Shown here: positions 3,470 through 5,268 of the stretch, piece after piece | Position numbering within the stretch: the stretch's first letter is position 1 | Layout: each line of letters starts with the position of its first letter | DNA from: Ignavibacteria bacterium | Lineage (GTDB): Bacteria > Bacteroidota > Ignavibacteria > Kapaibacteriales > UBA4661 | Direction of reading: 5' to 3' | DNA length: 5,268 bases | Assembly: GCA_013298375.1 (NCBI GenBank) | Contig: JAAFHM010000362.1 | Span: 1-5,268 of the forward strand | Program-made: the position numbers and the translations under genes | Notes under the pieces: generated by a model | Told to the model about the DNA's origin: nothing | The model's input: the letters and a program-made list of their open reading frames with translations, nothing else | Databases searched by the model: none

Positions 3470-5268
3470 TCAATTCTTTTTCGTTATTGAAACAACCTCG
3501 AAATCTTTACCGGAAAGCTGTCCAAATGGTGTCTGCTCTTTACCTTTGAGTAACTGCTTGGTCAGTTCGGGAACCTGCTCTTCGACGTAGTTTTTAAGAG
3601 CATTGACGGTGACTTTGCCTTTGTCATTTTTGACCTCGCCGCCAAGTGCTTTGAGCAGCGTGTAGGAAAATACACCGTGCTGGATAGACGTTACCTGATT
3701 TGCCGCTTGGTCGGAAGAAGCCGATGCAATCACGGCACTGCCGGTTTTACGGGCTACGCCTTTCACAGACTTCGATTGCATGAAATCATCCAATGCTGCG
3801 CCAGACTGACACGCATCGAACAAGACCAGTTGCCGCGCTGCCGGAACATTCGTGAGCAAGGTGCTGAGTTCTTTTGCCGACAAACCCCGACCTTCCAATT
3901 CCTGCTCATTTTTCACATCTTGCATGACAAGGAAGAATGTTGATTGCTCATCCGCCGTGACGACTTTACCGTGTCCGGCATAGAAAAAGACGAAAACGTC
4001 TTGACGCTGTGCGGTCTCGGTGATTTTTTTGAAGATTTCTTGTACTTTCTCTTTTTTCGCTTCCGCGTCGTAGAGTTCGTACTTGAATACTTTGTCATAA
4101 CCGCCTTGTGCAGCATTTGCGACGACTGTTTTCAGAACGTCCTGCGCATCGGGACGGGCGTAAGGAAGATTATATTCCTTATTCAGGTAATCATTTACGC
4201 CAATAGCAAACACGTGAAGATTCGTGGTCTGAACGGGAATATTACACGTCACGCTTGCTTCTGCGGCATTCGATTCTGTTTTGTCGGTGTTGATTGCCAC
4301 AACTTTCAAATCGTTTTTGCCGGGCAAAAGTTGAATGGTGTAATCTCGCAAAATCGTGAATCCTTGTGCCGATGGTAAATTCTTAAACTCTTCGGGGAAG
4401 AGCAGTTTTCCATTTTGGAAAATACGAATCTCGGCAATTTGGGATCCTCTGTCTTTTATACCAACCGTGATATTTACTCGCGGCGCAGCAAGCGTATCGC
4501 CCGCACGTGGCGCTAAGATTTCCACCAATGGTGGCAATTTGAAATCACGCGAAATATCGGGTGCAGCCTGCACACCGGCGACGGGGTTAGAAACTTCAAG
4601 GGCAGCAGCGGCTTTTGCGGCAGCTTCTTCTTGCTGTTTCTTGACTTCTGCCTGCCGCAGCGCAAGCGCCTCAGATTCTTGTTTTGCTTTTGCCTCGGCT
4701 GCCAGACGCGCCTTTGTTTCGGCTTCTTGTTTTGCTTTCAATTCGGCTTGTTGCTTGGCAAGTGCCTCGGCTTCTTGTTTTGCCTTGAGTTCTGCTTGGG
4801 CGCGGGCTTGCGACTCGGCTTGCTGCTTTGCTTTCAATTCAGCTTGTTGTTTAGCGAGTGCTTCTTGTGCTGCTTTTTCTTTTGCGGCAGCTTGCTGTTT
4901 GGCAAGTTCGTCGGCTTCGCGTTTTGCCTTTACTTCGGCTTCTGCGCGGGCTTTTGCCTCTGCCTCTTGCTTTGCTTTAAGAGCGGCTTGTTGTTTGGCA
5001 AGTTCGTCGGCTTCGCGTTTTGCTTTTGCTTCCGCTTCTATGCGAGCTTTTGCTTCGGTTTCTTGCTGCGTTTTGAGAGCAAGTTGTTGTTTAGCAAGTT
5101 CGGCAGCTTCACGTTTAGCTTCTGCTTCGGCATTGCGTTTGGCTTGTGCTGCGGCTTCTTTGGCGGCTTTGTCTTGCTGCGCCTTCAAAGCCAGTGCTGC
5201 CGGAGATGCAGGGAAAATACGCGAAAGAAGTTTTGGTGAATAAAAGCGCTCAAAGAAGGCAGCCAGTT
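3470..5268 (-). CDS. Caspase-like (peptidase C14) protein with repeat helix and Ig-like domain; N-terminus outside window
   Basis: The frame is open to the right edge, so this is partial: 598 codons are visible, ending at TGA 3470-3472. The TTG at 5188 is not the start, because it lies inside a 32-residue repeat that continues upstream. Counting from that codon, the order is: an Ala/Lys/Glu/Gln helix to about 198; an Ig-like beta domain at about 218-318 (VEILAPRAGDT, ITVGIKD, IFQNGKLL, DLKVVAINTD); and a caspase domain at about 321-570. The caspase part has LHVFAIGVNDY and LPYARPDAQDV at its start. Catalytic His406 sits in FFYAGHG (codon 3971-3973) and Cys460 in LVLFDACQSG (codon 3809-3811), so the dyad is intact. 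Family members cleave after basic or acidic residues, but the substrate cannot be read here. The helix recalls TolA-type spacers. Cellular location is unknown because the N-terminus is missing. Confidence 0.93.
   Translation of the reverse strand, partial: LAAFFERFYSPKLLSRIFPASPAALALKAQQDKAAKEAAAQAKRNAEAEAKREAAELAKQQLALKTQQETEAKARIEAEAKAKREADELAKQQAALKAKQEAEAKARAEAEVKAKREADELAKQQAAAKEKAAQEALAKQQAELKAKQQAESQARAQAELKAKQEAEALAKQQAELKAKQEAETKARLAAEAKAKQESEALALRQAEVKKQQEEAAAKAAAALEVSNPVAGVQAAPDISRDFKLPPLVEILAPRAGDTLAAPRVNITVGIKDRGSQIAEIRIFQNGKLLFPEEFKNLPSAQGFTILRDYTIQLLPGKNDLKVVAINTDKTESNAAEASVTCNIPVQTTNLHVFAIGVNDYLNKEYNLPYARPDAQDVLKTVVANAAQGGYDKVFKYELYDAEAKKEKVQEIFKKITETAQRQDVFVFFYAGHGKVVTADEQSTFFLVMQDVKNEQELEGRGLSAKELSTLLTNVPAARQLVLFDACQSGAALDDFMQSKSVKGVARKTGSAVIASASSDQAANQVTSIQHGVFSYTLLKALGGEVKNDKGKVTVNALKNYVEEQVPELTKQLLKGKEQTPFGQLSGKDFEVVSITKKN
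4595..5194 (-). repeat. Tandem 96-bp coding repeats (32-residue helical units)
   Basis: Within the caspase-like gene, an LAKQQ-type block recurs at residues -1, 31, 63, 95, 111, 143 and 175, counted from codon 5186-5188. The spacing is 32 residues (96 bp) every time except one, 95 to 111, which is exactly half (16 residues). A full unit reads LAKQQAALKAKQEAEAKA and then RAEAEVKAKREADE. The charged, Gly/Pro-free composition predicts a long single helix or coiled coil. The first unit is the most diverged. Confidence 0.85.

Noticed and set aside
4356..5243. Long plus-strand open frames (also 4631-5239) opposite the caspase-like gene
   Set aside because: They are Cys/Ala/Ser- or Phe/Leu-rich mirror translations of the 96-bp repeats. 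The minus-strand protein has clear domains and catalytic motifs.

Overview
This window most likely comes from a Bacteroidota/Chlorobiota-type bacterium. The hints are TonB-like proteins with proline-rich linkers, an ECF sigma factor paired with a membrane anti-sigma-like protein, few clear Shine-Dalgarno sequences, and a secreted-type caspase-fold protein with an Ig-like domain. This placement rests on protein style only, and the sequence does not settle the taxon.

Layout. Positions 1-124 hold the last codons of an IS256/Mutator-family transposase and its probable right end. Positions 133-823 hold two 330-bp direct repeats, 98.8% identical and offset by 361 bp. Each carries a promoter-like element and an intact 48-codon ORF for a small, probably membrane-inserted peptide. 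Positions 901-3368 form a tight three-gene plus-strand operon: a TonB-like protein, an ECF sigma factor, and a longer protein that appears to fuse an anti-sigma-like cytoplasmic head to the same transmembrane/linker/TonB C-terminal module as the first gene. A strong hairpin at 3412-3449 ends the convergent minus-strand gene and perhaps the operon too. Positions 3470-5268 carry that minus-strand gene, which runs off the right edge. It has an Ala/Lys/Glu/Gln-rich helical region built from 32-residue repeats, an Ig-like domain and a caspase (C14) domain with its His/Cys dyad.

How the parts may work together. In classical FecI/FecR systems the sigma factor is held by a membrane anti-sigma factor that senses an outer-membrane TonB-dependent receptor. 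Here the anti-sigma head and a TonB C-terminal domain seem to sit in one polypeptide, with a headless paralog on the other side of the sigma gene. This suggests a one-protein periplasm-to-sigma relay with the headless paralog as competitor or partner. It is the most unusual arrangement in the window. The second point of interest is the pair of long direct repeats encoding small hydrophobic peptides, whose layout resembles Ldr-type type I toxin loci. That function is inference only.
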